Below are positions 26,428-36,020 of a stretch of DNA of 64,000 nt, piece by piece. This DNA is from Tritrichomonas foetus. Taxonomy: Eukaryota > Parabasalia > Tritrichomonadida > Tritrichomonadidae. Where the stretch lies: assembly GCA_001839685.1 (NCBI GenBank), contig MLAK01000574.1, positions 38,407 to 102,406 of the forward strand, read 5' to 3'. The position numbers and the translations under genes are program-made. Within the stretch, counting starts at the first letter, position 1. Each line of letters opens with the position of its first letter. Below the pieces are notes generated by a model. It had not been told where the DNA came from, did not search any database, and saw only the letters and a program-made list of their open reading frames with translations.

Positions 26428-28617
26428 ATGGAAAATGATTTCGAGAAAGTTGCAGAACAAATCAAATCACTTTGTAGCGGCTTCCAATCAATAATCAAGC
26501 GCATAGGTAACCAACAAGATAAAGCGACTCAAGAGGAAAGTCAAAAAATCAATAATCAATTTCTTTCATTCGTGAATGAAACGACATCATCGCTAGTTCC
26601 ACCAGTCGACTTGAATCCAATAATCACAAAAAGATATCAAAAACAATACGAAGAAATTTGTAACCTTCAGCAAGAAATTAATCGATTGAATAATGAAATT
26701 GATATTCAAACAAAGAAATTCAATGAAAAATTCGATGAAGAAAAAAGAAAATTCAATATGCAAGTAAATAATATGGCATACAATTATTCAGAGCAAAAAG
26801 AAGCTCACGACACAAATCATGATAATCAAATGAACGATCTTGAAGAGCAAATATATGAACTAAAAGAAACATTTGATTCTAGATTTACTAATGAGCTTGA
26901 AAAAGTTGTTGATGAAAAAAAAATGTTAACAAAAGTTTATCAAAATTTTCAAAAGGAATTCGATGAATTAAAAACTGGGATTGATCAAATTGACCATATG
27001 GATACTAGTGATCGAATAAGTCGTCTTGATAGTAGCTTACATGATACATGCGATCAAATATCTGATTTTAGTACAGAAAAAGATTTTACTGATTCAATGG
27101 AAGTTAAAGCTAGAGACATGATTAGTGAATTTAGTGATACTCAAACAGAACCTTTTGATGAAATCGAGAAACTTGAAGAAGAAAATCTTGTTTTAAAACA
27201 AGAAATAGAAGATCTCAAAGCTAAATATGAACCTGAAATAATGAATTTGAAAAATCAACTAAACACGATTGAAGCTGATTGTGACCTTAAATTAAGTGCT
27301 ACACTGAAATCCAATCAGAAAAAATACGATTCTGAATTTGATAAAATACGAGCAGAGTATTCTAAAGCTGAAGAAGAATTAATTGATAAACTAAATAAAT
27401 TGAAAAAAGAAAAAACTTATACAATTAATTCGTTAAAAAATGAACTTAGTAAAATCAAAGAAAAAGCTGATGAATGTCAAATTCGAATGAATAAAAGAAT
27501 TCGTTCAGCAAAGTTGGTATCAGCTACTAAAATTCAAGAAAAAGAAAATCAAATACAGAAAATTAATGTCGAACATAAAAAACTCATTGAAGAAATGGTT
27601 AAATCATATCAAAAACAATTAAATGAAATAAAATCTGAAAACAGTCAAATAAAAAGTGAAATTAACGATGAAATTAATAAAGATAATAATGATAGTGATA
27701 TAATTTTTCCGGAGAAAACGTTTAGTCCAAGAAGTAAACAAATTCAAGCTCGCCATAAAATTGTTGAACCGCAGAAAATGAAAAATATTCAATCACCAAG
27801 AAGAATGAAACAAAGCCAAAACGAAGAAAAAGACGATGCGAAATCTGTTCTAGATAAAATAGATAATACTGAAAAAGAATATAGGAAATATATGCATAGT
27901 TATCAAGATATTAAAAAGAGACTTGAAAATGAAATCAAAAATGATCAACATAATTTATCAATTCAAATTCAAGAATTTGGTAAAGCTTCAGAAATCGCTC
28001 AAAATGAACTAAAAGATCTAAACAAAACATTAGACTTGAAGAAAAATGAAATTATGAATCGAATCCCCAACACCTATGCCGAAAATAATAATATCAATAT
28101 TAATCAAAATGACAAAAATAATGACGAAATTATTAAAATTAAAGATCAGGATGAGTCAATTCGTAAAATGAAGGATGAACTTGATCGATTGAGAACAGAA
28201 GTTTCCAAAAGAAGAGCTTTGCAGTCACTTCAAGCAAAGCATCACAAAGAAATGAATGAAATTCAATCCGAAATTGATACTTTGGAAGTTGATACGTTTC
28301 AAAAATTACTCAAAGAAAGTGAAAAATACGCGGAAATTTTATATAATGAAAAAATTAAATCAAATGATGAAATTCAAAAAACTTCACTAAAACTTGAATG
28401 TGTTCTAAAAGAATTGAAAGAAGCGAAAGTTGAAGCTGAGGAATCTGCAATAAAAGATCATCAAAAATGGAATGATGTTCGAAACGATATTTCAAATACA
28501 ACAGTTGCTATGTGCAATAAGATGAAAAGTGCGTCTAGGCCAACATCATCTGTTTCAAAAGCTCGTCCAATTGTTTCTTCACCAAAACTTCCACCGCTTC
28601 AAAAATCACAATCTTAA
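26428..28617 (+). CDS. long coiled-coil protein, unknown function
   Basis: A 729-residue protein starting MENDFEKVAEQIKSLCSGFQ. The nine bases before the ATG are also open but begin with TTG. Heptad-like coiled coil runs almost throughout (about residues 60-180, 240-420, 470-690), rich in Glu, Lys, Asn and Gln. It is interrupted by an acidic Ser/Asp patch (about 190-240) and a basic patch with SPRSKQIQARHK and SPRRMKQSQ. The C-terminus is Pro/Ser-rich (RPIVSSPKLPPLQKSQS) and possibly phosphorylated. There is no membrane segment. A cytoskeletal, basal-body or axostyle component is plausible from the architecture but cannot be shown. Confidence 0.75.
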   Translation: MENDFEKVAEQIKSLCSGFQSIIKRIGNQQDKATQEESQKINNQFLSFVNETTSSLVPPVDLNPIITKRYQKQYEEICNLQQEINRLNNEIDIQTKKFNEKFDEEKRKFNMQVNNMAYNYSEQKEAHDTNHDNQMNDLEEQIYELKETFDSRFTNELEKVVDEKKMLTKVYQNFQKEFDELKTGIDQIDHMDTSDRISRLDSSLHDTCDQISDFSTEKDFTDSMEVKARDMISEFSDTQTEPFDEIEKLEEENLVLKQEIEDLKAKYEPEIMNLKNQLNTIEADCDLKLSATLKSNQKKYDSEFDKIRAEYSKAEEELIDKLNKLKKEKTYTINSLKNELSKIKEKADECQIRMNKRIRSAKLVSATKIQEKENQIQKINVEHKKLIEEMVKSYQKQLNEIKSENSQIKSEINDEINKDNNDSDIIFPEKTFSPRSKQIQARHKIVEPQKMKNIQSPRRMKQSQNEEKDDAKSVLDKIDNTEKEYRKYMHSYQDIKKRLENEIKNDQHNLSIQIQEFGKASEIAQNELKDLNKTLDLKKNEIMNRIPNTYAENNNININQNDKNNDEIIKIKDQDESIRKMKDELDRLRTEVSKRRALQSLQAKHHKEMNEIQSEIDTLEVDTFQKLLKESEKYAEILYNEKIKSNDEIQKTSLKLECVLKELKEAKVEAEESAIKDHQKWNDVRNDISNTTVAMCNKMKSASRPTSSVSKARPIVSSPKLPPLQKSQS

Positions 28618-28766
28618 CTTTTGTATTAATTATAATTAAATGTAGAATAAAATGTTTTTTAATTTTGTAAAAAAAAAAAAAAATAGAAAATTTATCTCTT
28701 TTACTATAACAATTTAATTTCCTTTTTGAAAATATTAAACAAACAATTGTAAAGTGTTATTGGATC

Positions 28767-30140
28767 CTAAAATGTAGCGATCGTTAATCCAAACTTGGAC
28801 TGATTTCCTGTCAAAATTAATTTAACATCTTGTTTATTCATCCAAGCATAAACCCAATATTTGAATATAGGCTCATCTTCATTTGTTAATTTTGAGTTTT
28901 TCAGGAAATCAGAAATACATTTATCAACATTAGATTCATCTAATGTCAATATTTCTTGAATCTCAGATAATTTTATCCAAAAAGATGAAGCATATTTTTG
29001 GATAATTGCATGACAATTCAGAACAAATCCAGCTTCACTTAATTGATTTGACTCTTCTGTCTGAACTTGACTTGATTGGTTGTTATTATTACCATTTGAA
29101 TTATAATTAGAAGCATTTGGAAAATTGTTTTGAAATGATTGCCAAATGTGCTCTAAAGACTTTCTAATAAATGACATTGATGGGCAACCATCACCCTTAT
29201 AAACTTCTGATTTAAGATCAAGTATACTTATCACACCAGAGTTTTGGTCTATAACTTGTTCGCAAACAACAATTGAATATTTCATACATTCGAGAGCAGT
29301 TGGTTGTTGAATCACTTTTAATAGTTTTGGTTCATAAAATGGAACAAATATGGAAAATCTTTTGGCTAATGATAAAGCACTTTTTGTATTTAGTGATCTG
29401 ATAACTAATGTTTGTCCACTCAATAAAGTAAAAGCACAGTAATAAAAAACACTATTATTTAAATAATTTCTTAACTGATAAAGTTCATTTTCATAATTTT
29501 CTGATAAAATGTCACTCACAAGTTCGCTGTATTGTCTAAAACCAAAGTGAACATATTGTGAACTATTTTGAAATGTTCCATATGAATTCAAAAATGTTGT
29601 TGTTGAGTTGAAGGGCAAGGAATTATAAAAGTTGTCAATGTTAGCTTGTAACTGATCATCAAATAAATTACAAATTTGAAATGATTTTCTTATTTCATTA
29701 TTATTTGTTTCACAATGTTGGTGAACTTTATTATATAATGAAAGTGTGATTTCTTGTAACTTTTGTCGATATAAATGAATAATATTATTAATTATATTAA
29801 TATCAAGGTGAAATAAAATAATGCAAATTGTTTTAAAATTGGGCATATTTGATGATTGATAACTAAAATATTTAAGGTAATAATGCAATCCCTTAAATAC
29901 ACTTTGAATAGCGTTAAAACATATATTTTGAGTTATTTCCACATTTGTGAAAGGCAAATTGGTAACATATTCCAAAAAATCCGAATTCATATCGCTCGAA
30001 CTGCGGGAATATATTGTTTTATAATCAAATGTATGTTGATTCACTTCAATAACAAATAACGAAAGTGAATTAGAGCTTCTTAATGATGAAAAGCTATCAT
30101 CATTTGAATACATTTTCTTTTGTGATGAGAAGATTAACAT
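28767..30140 (-). CDS. putative folliculin/Lst7-type DENN-family protein
   Basis: A 457-residue protein from the ATG at 30140 (MLIFSSQKKMYSNDDSFSSL). The second half resembles the folliculin C-terminal DENN region: FYYCAFTLLSGQTLVIRSLN (compare LLGxQVVxRG in folliculin), a strand-turn near FVPFYEPKL, and VISILDLKSEVYKGDGCPSM (compare the xxxLDLDsxxxxG segment). The first part is helical with a longin-like flavour. Folliculin acts with its partner as a Rag-GTPase activator at lysosomes, and other DENN proteins are Rab exchange factors; which applies here is not decidable. Asn-rich low-complexity sequence occurs at about residues 330-360. It is transcribed divergently from the karyopherin gene with about 120 bases between them. 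Confidence 0.4.
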   Translation of the reverse strand: MLIFSSQKKMYSNDDSFSSLRSSNSLSLFVIEVNQHTFDYKTIYSRSSSDMNSDFLEYVTNLPFTNVEITQNICFNAIQSVFKGLHYYLKYFSYQSSNMPNFKTICIILFHLDINIINNIIHLYRQKLQEITLSLYNKVHQHCETNNNEIRKSFQICNLFDDQLQANIDNFYNSLPFNSTTTFLNSYGTFQNSSQYVHFGFRQYSELVSDILSENYENELYQLRNYLNNSVFYYCAFTLLSGQTLVIRSLNTKSALSLAKRFSIFVPFYEPKLLKVIQQPTALECMKYSIVVCEQVIDQNSGVISILDLKSEVYKGDGCPSMSFIRKSLEHIWQSFQNNFPNASNYNSNGNNNNQSSQVQTEESNQLSEAGFVLNCHAIIQKYASSFWIKLSEIQEILTLDESNVDKCISDFLKNSKLTNEDEPIFKYWVYAWMNKQDVKLILTGNQSKFGLTIATF

Positions 30141-30260
30141 CAAATTCAAAACTTTCCATTAGTTATCAAAATCTTTTTAAATTGAGACTAAATAATAATA
30201 CAAAAAATTGAATTATCATTGATTTTATGACCAAATAAAATCACAAATTTTATCATCAAT

Positions 30261-33137
30261 TTGGAACAACTTTTTTTCGCTGTACTTGATCCGAGCACAG
30301 TTGAAAGTGCAACTGCAAGGATTCAAGAAATTATAACACATCCAGATTCAATTAGTGACATATTGATCCTAGCACAAAATACAAATAATCATAAGATTCA
30401 GTTAATGTGCTCAATTCAATGTTTTCATGCATTAAAAATACATTGGAATATATTGACACAAGAACTACAACAAAACATATTTTCTCAAATTTTGATTCAT
30501 TTAAACAATCAAAATTGTCCTTCACATTTTCTAGCTTGCATAGAACTCATGGTAAATTATTCACCTTACCTCCAACAATATATTCACCACTATATTGTAC
30601 AACCAATCACTTCACCTTTAACACCAGCTTTAATTCAATTATCAGCCAATTTATATTCTCTTTGCTTGCGTGATATTGATTTTTCTCAAATTTTAATGCA
30701 TTACTTATCCAATCCGCAATTTAAAAATTCTGCTGAATATAAATTAAGTTGTATTTCATTACTTCGAGAAATTTCATTAAATCAAAGTTGTGAAGAAAAT
30801 CAAAACTATCAAATATGTTTTCATTTATTCTATCAACTTGATTTCAGCGATATTTTTTATCAATTTTGGCGGACAGTGAAAATTTTTATAATTGGAGATT
30901 TGATTTCATCTGAAGATTATCAACGAATCCAAAATATCATTTTGGAATTACTTAAAAAAAATGAAATTCAATCAAATCAAAAATATCTTTTATTAATGTG
31001 TTTAACTTCACAAATTGAAAAATTTCCAAGTGAATTCATTTTCCAAATATTTATCTTCTGTTTTCAAGTGCAAGTTCAATATATATATGAATCATCAATA
31101 TTCTCAATAGATTTTTTAACACTTTTTGAACCATTTTTTGACCGATCTATTTTTGACCAATCGAATTTACACGAACGAATTATTAATCAAATTTATAATT
31201 TTATAAGGGAAAATGCAACCAAATCTCAAGAAATTCCAGTTTATGCCACTTTATTGTTAATATTGAATTTATTTCTTCAACCAAAAATGATTTTCCTTAA
31301 ATATATAAATTCTGATTTACAATTCTTTTTCGCTTTTTTAATAAATTGTTTAGAATCGCCAAATCCAATTCTTTTAGAAGCTGCCTGCCATGTTGTTGAA
31401 TGTCTTGAAGATTCTATTTTATCAAATACTGATGAATTAATCAATTCTGTTTTAGTTTTTGTCATTAAAAAATTGGCATCAATCATTATTTCCGATAACT
31501 TGCCTTTCAGTTTACGTTTGACTGTAATTGCTTCATTTTTGAAAGCTACTGAATCTTTTGATTTCTGTGTTGATGGAATATTTAATGAAATATCAAAAGG
31601 ACAACATCTATTCCCAAATGAGAACATCAGATATTTCATTATGTGCCAATCAACTTCTATCCGCTTAGATTCGAGTGTAACCACTGATCAAATAAATTTG
31701 TTAATAACTAATATTCAGCAAATATTTAATAATATAGAAAATATTGAAATTTTTGATTCTTGTTTTGGTTTATTATTATCAATTATTGAATATCATCCAA
31801 GTATAGATTTTTCATTTATTTTGCCAGTCATCCCAGTCGTAATTGAATCAAAATCATTAGATTTAATTTCAGCTGTGTTAAATTTTATGAGAAATGCGAT
31901 TTTATTATTTAAAAAAAACATTCAGTTTTCATCTTTTTGCTATGCTCAATGTTTGAGTATATTCAATACTTTTGAGGAAAGTGATCTTCTTTTTGATTCA
32001 ATTGAAGTCATGGCACTTGCGGCAAGGTATACAGCAAATGCTCAATGGGCAAATTGTATAATGGATTTGATTTTAGATCAATCAACAAGAAATAGAGAAA
32101 ATTTCTATATACAATTACTTACTTACTCACAATCAATAGTAAAACTGTTAAATAATGAGAAAGCATTACGGCTAGCGGAATTTTGTATGAAAATGATGAA
32201 AGAAACAGATATTCATGGTGTTGTTGATGAATGCTTATATACATTTCAACAATTAGTCAAGCATCATCAAACTAATGAAATAATTAATATTTGGGCTAAC
32301 CAAATAATTAGTGGATATATTGAAGGGTCACTTCAATTCGATGATCTTTCAGCTATATGTAGCTTTATTTCTTCATTCTGGCCAATTTCCGGTAATAAAT
32401 CTGATATCATATTCAATTACTTAATCACCAAACTTTTCTCTTTTCAAAATTTTGGAAATACACAAAATGAAGAAGAAGAAATCAATATTGAAGAAATTGT
32501 TGGCGCAATTGCTGAAGCCATTAAAGTGAAAGTTTTATCCACTCAATCAATTGGAATTTTATTACATGAAATTGATCATATTTGTAATATCTCGAACACC
32601 TTGAATTATCAAATCAATTTTTGTTATTTATTATTTCAACTTTTAACTGCAGATTTCACAAATGGTGATATTTCTTATATTAATTTAGATATTTTATTTT
32701 CTTGGTTTCAACATTCTATAGAAAATGATAATTATTCTGCAGTTTCTGCTAATTTATCAATTTTGTTCTTTGAAATCTATGCTCGAAATAAAAATCTTCT
32801 TCCTTTGAATATTCTACTTTCTGCAATTTCACAATTTCCACCCAAGAAAGTTTCTTCAACAAATTTGATGCTTGATTCAATAATAAAAAATTTAACCACA
32901 CCAACAGAATTTTGTAATAATGAAATATGCGCTTCTCTTGTAGAAGCGGTAAGTAAACTTCTTTTCTTCAATGAATTCAATCTAAGCAAAAGAAAAATAT
33001 CTGTTGAAAAGTTTAATAATGTGAAAAGAATCGTTGCAACTGCAATATCGCAAAATAATTCTATTATTCCAATGATTAACCAATTTTTTGGTGATTCTAC
33101 TTTTCAAAAGCTTCTAGCAATTGTTAATGTTATATAA
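30261..33137 (+). CDS. importin-beta/exportin-type karyopherin lacking an ATG start
   Basis: A 958-codon frame beginning with TTG at 30261. The sequence is a continuous array of HEAT-like antiparallel helices typical of karyopherin-beta proteins, at the expected length of about 950-1000. The first residues after the TTG (EQLFFAVLDPSTVESATARI) match the start of the family, where a short helix and acidic turn precede the first HEAT repeat, so the coding part must begin here. Yet no in-frame ATG occurs between an in-frame TGA at 30228-30230 and position 30261. The first in-frame ATG is at 30405, which would cut off the first repeat. A lost ATG, a non-AUG start or an unseen short first exon are the options. 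Cargo direction (import or export) cannot be read. Confidence 0.75.
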   Translation: MEQLFFAVLDPSTVESATARIQEIITHPDSISDILILAQNTNNHKIQLMCSIQCFHALKIHWNILTQELQQNIFSQILIHLNNQNCPSHFLACIELMVNYSPYLQQYIHHYIVQPITSPLTPALIQLSANLYSLCLRDIDFSQILMHYLSNPQFKNSAEYKLSCISLLREISLNQSCEENQNYQICFHLFYQLDFSDIFYQFWRTVKIFIIGDLISSEDYQRIQNIILELLKKNEIQSNQKYLLLMCLTSQIEKFPSEFIFQIFIFCFQVQVQYIYESSIFSIDFLTLFEPFFDRSIFDQSNLHERIINQIYNFIRENATKSQEIPVYATLLLILNLFLQPKMIFLKYINSDLQFFFAFLINCLESPNPILLEAACHVVECLEDSILSNTDELINSVLVFVIKKLASIIISDNLPFSLRLTVIASFLKATESFDFCVDGIFNEISKGQHLFPNENIRYFIMCQSTSIRLDSSVTTDQINLLITNIQQIFNNIENIEIFDSCFGLLLSIIEYHPSIDFSFILPVIPVVIESKSLDLISAVLNFMRNAILLFKKNIQFSSFCYAQCLSIFNTFEESDLLFDSIEVMALAARYTANAQWANCIMDLILDQSTRNRENFYIQLLTYSQSIVKLLNNEKALRLAEFCMKMMKETDIHGVVDECLYTFQQLVKHHQTNEIINIWANQIISGYIEGSLQFDDLSAICSFISSFWPISGNKSDIIFNYLITKLFSFQNFGNTQNEEEEINIEEIVGAIAEAIKVKVLSTQSIGILLHEIDHICNISNTLNYQINFCYLLFQLLTADFTNGDISYINLDILFSWFQHSIENDNYSAVSANLSILFFEIYARNKNLLPLNILLSAISQFPPKKVSSTNLMLDSIIKNLTTPTEFCNNEICASLVEAVSKLLFFNEFNLSKRKISVEKFNNVKRIVATAISQNNSIIPMINQFFGDSTFQKLLAIVNVI

Positions 33138-33379
33138 TTTAAAGTGTTAATATGGAATTATTCTCTATCTTTATGATATTTTTTAAAATACTTTTACAAT
33201 CTATTCTTAAAACAGTTAGTATCAAATATGAAAAGATTTTGGCTAAATTTAAGCTTTGAGATTTTCCTGAGAAATAGTTAAATTTATTAAATTTTTATTT
33301 AATCATATGGTTAACAAAGCATAATTTAACTGTCAAGATTTTGCATTGAATTTTTTGAATTAATTCGTTATTCCAACTG

Positions 33380-34000
33380 ATGAATTCTTATGGTGTTCCA
33401 CAAATTTCGATAAATGGATTTAATAATAATTACACACGCAAAAGGAAAGCAAACGACCAAAGGAAGTTCATTGGCTGGGACAAAGCGCTTGAAGATTTAC
33501 TAGCCCAGCCAATTACAGATAATCTCGATTACAAAGACGTTGAATGGAAATTGGGAACTCGAATGTCCGCCGATACAGTTCCGATAGATATCGATATCAA
33601 TTTGTTTAACGCGAATAATGCAAATTTAATAGAATCCAATTCATCTTCAAACCATGTCCGTTTTTGTGAACAAATGAAGCCAAGTCATCAATCCAAGTCA
33701 AAAGCACGACAAATGAGAACCCGCGAAGTCATGGTTCGAAATATGATTACCTCACCGATGACTCCAAGAAAATCTGTAAAACTGCCAAAAACAGCTTCAA
33801 CACAAACAGCTGGCCGCGCAAAAACTGCAATGCGCGACAAAAAAGAAGTTGAAACAATTATTCATAATCGGGCTCACAGGCCTATGCCTTTACAAGAAAT
33901 ACCTGTTCGTAAAACAGAACATATGCAAATTGCGAGAACTTTCGATGTGCATATGACACCATCAATCAGAAATGCGATGAGTAACAGATATTTTTACTAA
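33380..34000 (+). CDS. small basic hypothetical protein
   Basis: A 206-residue protein with many Arg and Lys: KRKAND near the start, QSKSKARQMRTREV, KSVKLPKTASTQTAGRAKTA and a final HMTPSIRNAMSNRYFY. Repeated MTPRK/SPMTP and MTPS elements look like proline-directed phosphorylation sites. There is no hydrophobic segment or known domain. An Inr-like context (ttccaactg) precedes the ATG. It could be a nuclear or microtubule-binding protein, which the sequence does not settle. Confidence 0.65.
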   Translation: MNSYGVPQISINGFNNNYTRKRKANDQRKFIGWDKALEDLLAQPITDNLDYKDVEWKLGTRMSADTVPIDIDINLFNANNANLIESNSSSNHVRFCEQMKPSHQSKSKARQMRTREVMVRNMITSPMTPRKSVKLPKTASTQTAGRAKTAMRDKKEVETIIHNRAHRPMPLQEIPVRKTEHMQIARTFDVHMTPSIRNAMSNRYFY

Positions 34001-34464
34001 CTTTGTTTGTTATTTTTATTTCGATTAAATTGTTAGATATCAAATTCTATATTTTGCTTTTTATGTTTGTTTCAGATTTACACTCATTACATCTTTTGTA
34101 AAATTAATCTTATTATAGAAAAAAGTCCTCCGATTTCCCGTAAATGATAACACGAATGACTCATAATCTTTTCGTCAATTTCATAGAATTGATATCATAA
34201 GCAAATATAGAGATAATTCTTCATAAAATATAGAGATAATTCTTCATTAAATATAGAGATAATTCTTCATTAAATATAGAGATAATTCTTCAATTAATAT
34301 ATAATATATATTCCATTCGCTCTAAAAGCAAGAATCATCATGATAAATTTCGTGTGACACAACTCAATCAATAGTATTGAACTATAACCAAAAAGGCAAG
34401 AAATAAAACAAGAATCAAAACAAAGAAAGAAAGAAAATAATAATGTGTTTCTTTTTATTGAAAA
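34001..34464. other. intergenic between converging genes
   Basis: It carries the 23-bp tandem repeat at 34203-34294; the rest is AT-rich with no gene. Confidence 0.5.
34203..34294. repeat. 23-bp tandem repeat, 4 copies
   Basis: Four head-to-tail copies of a 23-bp unit beginning aaatatagagataattcttc; only the last bases vary (ata, att, att, aatt). There are no spacers. It lies between the 3' ends of two converging genes. Confidence 0.9.
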
Positions 34465-35703
34465 TCATGTCTGAAAAATTGGTTCACTAATTTCTGGAAG
34501 GATCATTCTTGGATCCATTGCCAAAATTTTTTCATAACAATTCTTACAAACTTGTTGTGGTTCTGGTCCTCTTCCAGGACATACTATTTTATTTTGGAAG
34601 CACTTCTTACATATGCAGTATCCACAGTACCTACAGTGGTGCTTCCTATTTGTCAATTTTGTGAATGGATCACCACAAAGCATACAAATTGGTGCATTTT
34701 CATCAGGAATCCAAATAGGCGCAAATCCAAGCATTTCTAATCTTTTTAATTGTAAATTATTATTTTCCAGCATCAAATTAAATGCGTTCAAAATATCAGT
34801 TTTTTGTTGTGGTGTCGCCATACTAGCTCTGAAGCTTTTATCACGCTTTCTTATATCAATGCAATTATTAAATGATGAATCATCCTTTACATCTAAAATT
34901 AAATATTGTCCACTTTCTGTTATATTATTAACTCTCAATTTATTCGATGATTTATACTCAGCAATAATTAAAACATCACTGAATAAAATAATATGTCGTT
35001 GTTCGCCTTTCTTTCGAGAAAAATTATTGCAATCACCCATGAAATAAAGATGTCTTCCTTTTTTATATGTGTCAAAATCATTCAGCCGGTTTTGTAAATC
35101 ACTTATTTGAATTTCTTCTTCAAACTCTTCAATTTTCATGTCAGCAGCTGTAATAATATCAGCAATGGTTTGAATAATTTGTTCGTAGAAAGGTAAATTT
35201 TGGGAATTTTGAGGGGTTGACTGAATGATTTCCCTCAACAAAAGTTGGTAGCGCGGAGGTCTCTGAATTGGAAGAATTAGAAAGCTTTGAAAAGTGTCAG
35301 ATAGTAATCCCTCTATTTCAGAAATAAAATTGTCGAATGCTTTATTGAATTGCCGCTCCCGACGAATCAGCGGAAGAACTTTATGGTGAAGCTCAATGTA
35401 ATTAACATAACGCACAACAACATCTGGTAATATTCTGAATATTGAAATGTAACCGTTCGGATCGCCATTGATCATCGAATTCTGATATCGAGCGATAAAT
35501 CTGTCACTACTATCGATGATCACGCAGAACTTTTCGTATAGGGTTTTGAAATCTGGAATATCGGCAATAATCCTCCTTTCGGCGAGTTGAAAAATTAAGG
35601 GAAAAAATAAATTATCGCGACATTTTTTCATACTGGCGTTGAATGATTGTTCGGATGTGAGAACTTCTGATAATACATTATTGAGATGGTCTGGTCCTGC
35701 CAT
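34465..35703 (-). CDS. Rho guanine-nucleotide exchange factor, DH-PH-FYVE
   Basis: A 412-residue protein. The DH (RhoGEF) domain spans residues 5-195, starting LNNVLSEVLTSEQSF (the CR1 ExxTExxY-type helix) and carrying LPIQRPPRYQLLLREI (CR3 hallmark). A PH domain follows (about 205-315: GRHLYFMGDCNNF...HIILFSDVLIIAE). A C-terminal FYVE zinc finger (331-390) has WIPDENAPICMLCGDPF and the phosphoinositide-binding RKHHCRYCG, with eight zinc-ligand positions. The order is that of FGD-family exchange factors, which activate Cdc42/Rac-type GTPases at PI3P-containing endosomal membranes. It is compact compared with animal FGDs and lacks a second PH domain. Confidence 0.92.
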   Translation of the reverse strand: MAGPDHLNNVLSEVLTSEQSFNASMKKCRDNLFFPLIFQLAERRIIADIPDFKTLYEKFCVIIDSSDRFIARYQNSMINGDPNGYISIFRILPDVVVRYVNYIELHHKVLPLIRRERQFNKAFDNFISEIEGLLSDTFQSFLILPIQRPPRYQLLLREIIQSTPQNSQNLPFYEQIIQTIADIITAADMKIEEFEEEIQISDLQNRLNDFDTYKKGRHLYFMGDCNNFSRKKGEQRHIILFSDVLIIAEYKSSNKLRVNNITESGQYLILDVKDDSSFNNCIDIRKRDKSFRASMATPQQKTDILNAFNLMLENNNLQLKRLEMLGFAPIWIPDENAPICMLCGDPFTKLTNRKHHCRYCGYCICKKCFQNKIVCPGRGPEPQQVCKNCYEKILAMDPRMILPEISEPIFQT

Positions 35704-36020
35704 TGAAAGTTATAATCAATAACAATATATGACAATTCAATAAGTACAGAATTTTTATTCAAATTCCAGACAGAGTATCAAATTTTATGAAGATAAATGG
35801 GCAATTTATTAATTTTCTTTGTTATCGTCTTACCACATCAATTTTTCCGTACATATATGGTCTAGAAGTCTTAATATAAAGCCATATAAATACTGAAAAA
35901 GTTTCCCTTTGAGATACTCATCATGATTAAAAAAATTGATGTCAAACTTTTGGAAATTAACAGCATATTTGTCCATTTAATTGCCCAAATAATTAGTGAA
36001 AAAGTGGGGGTAAAGTAAAA
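35704..36020. other. intergenic between divergent genes
   Basis: 317 bases between the exchange-factor start (minus) and the potassium-channel start (plus), so it must hold two promoters. Confidence 0.45.

Noticed and set aside
30141..30260. Short intron supplying the karyopherin start codon
   Set aside because: I see no GTATGT-like donor after an ATG nor a branch/acceptor motif of trichomonad type in this short spacer; left open as one of several explanations in the findings.
34203..34294. CRISPR array
   Set aside because: The units are directly contiguous with no spacers and the host is a eukaryote.
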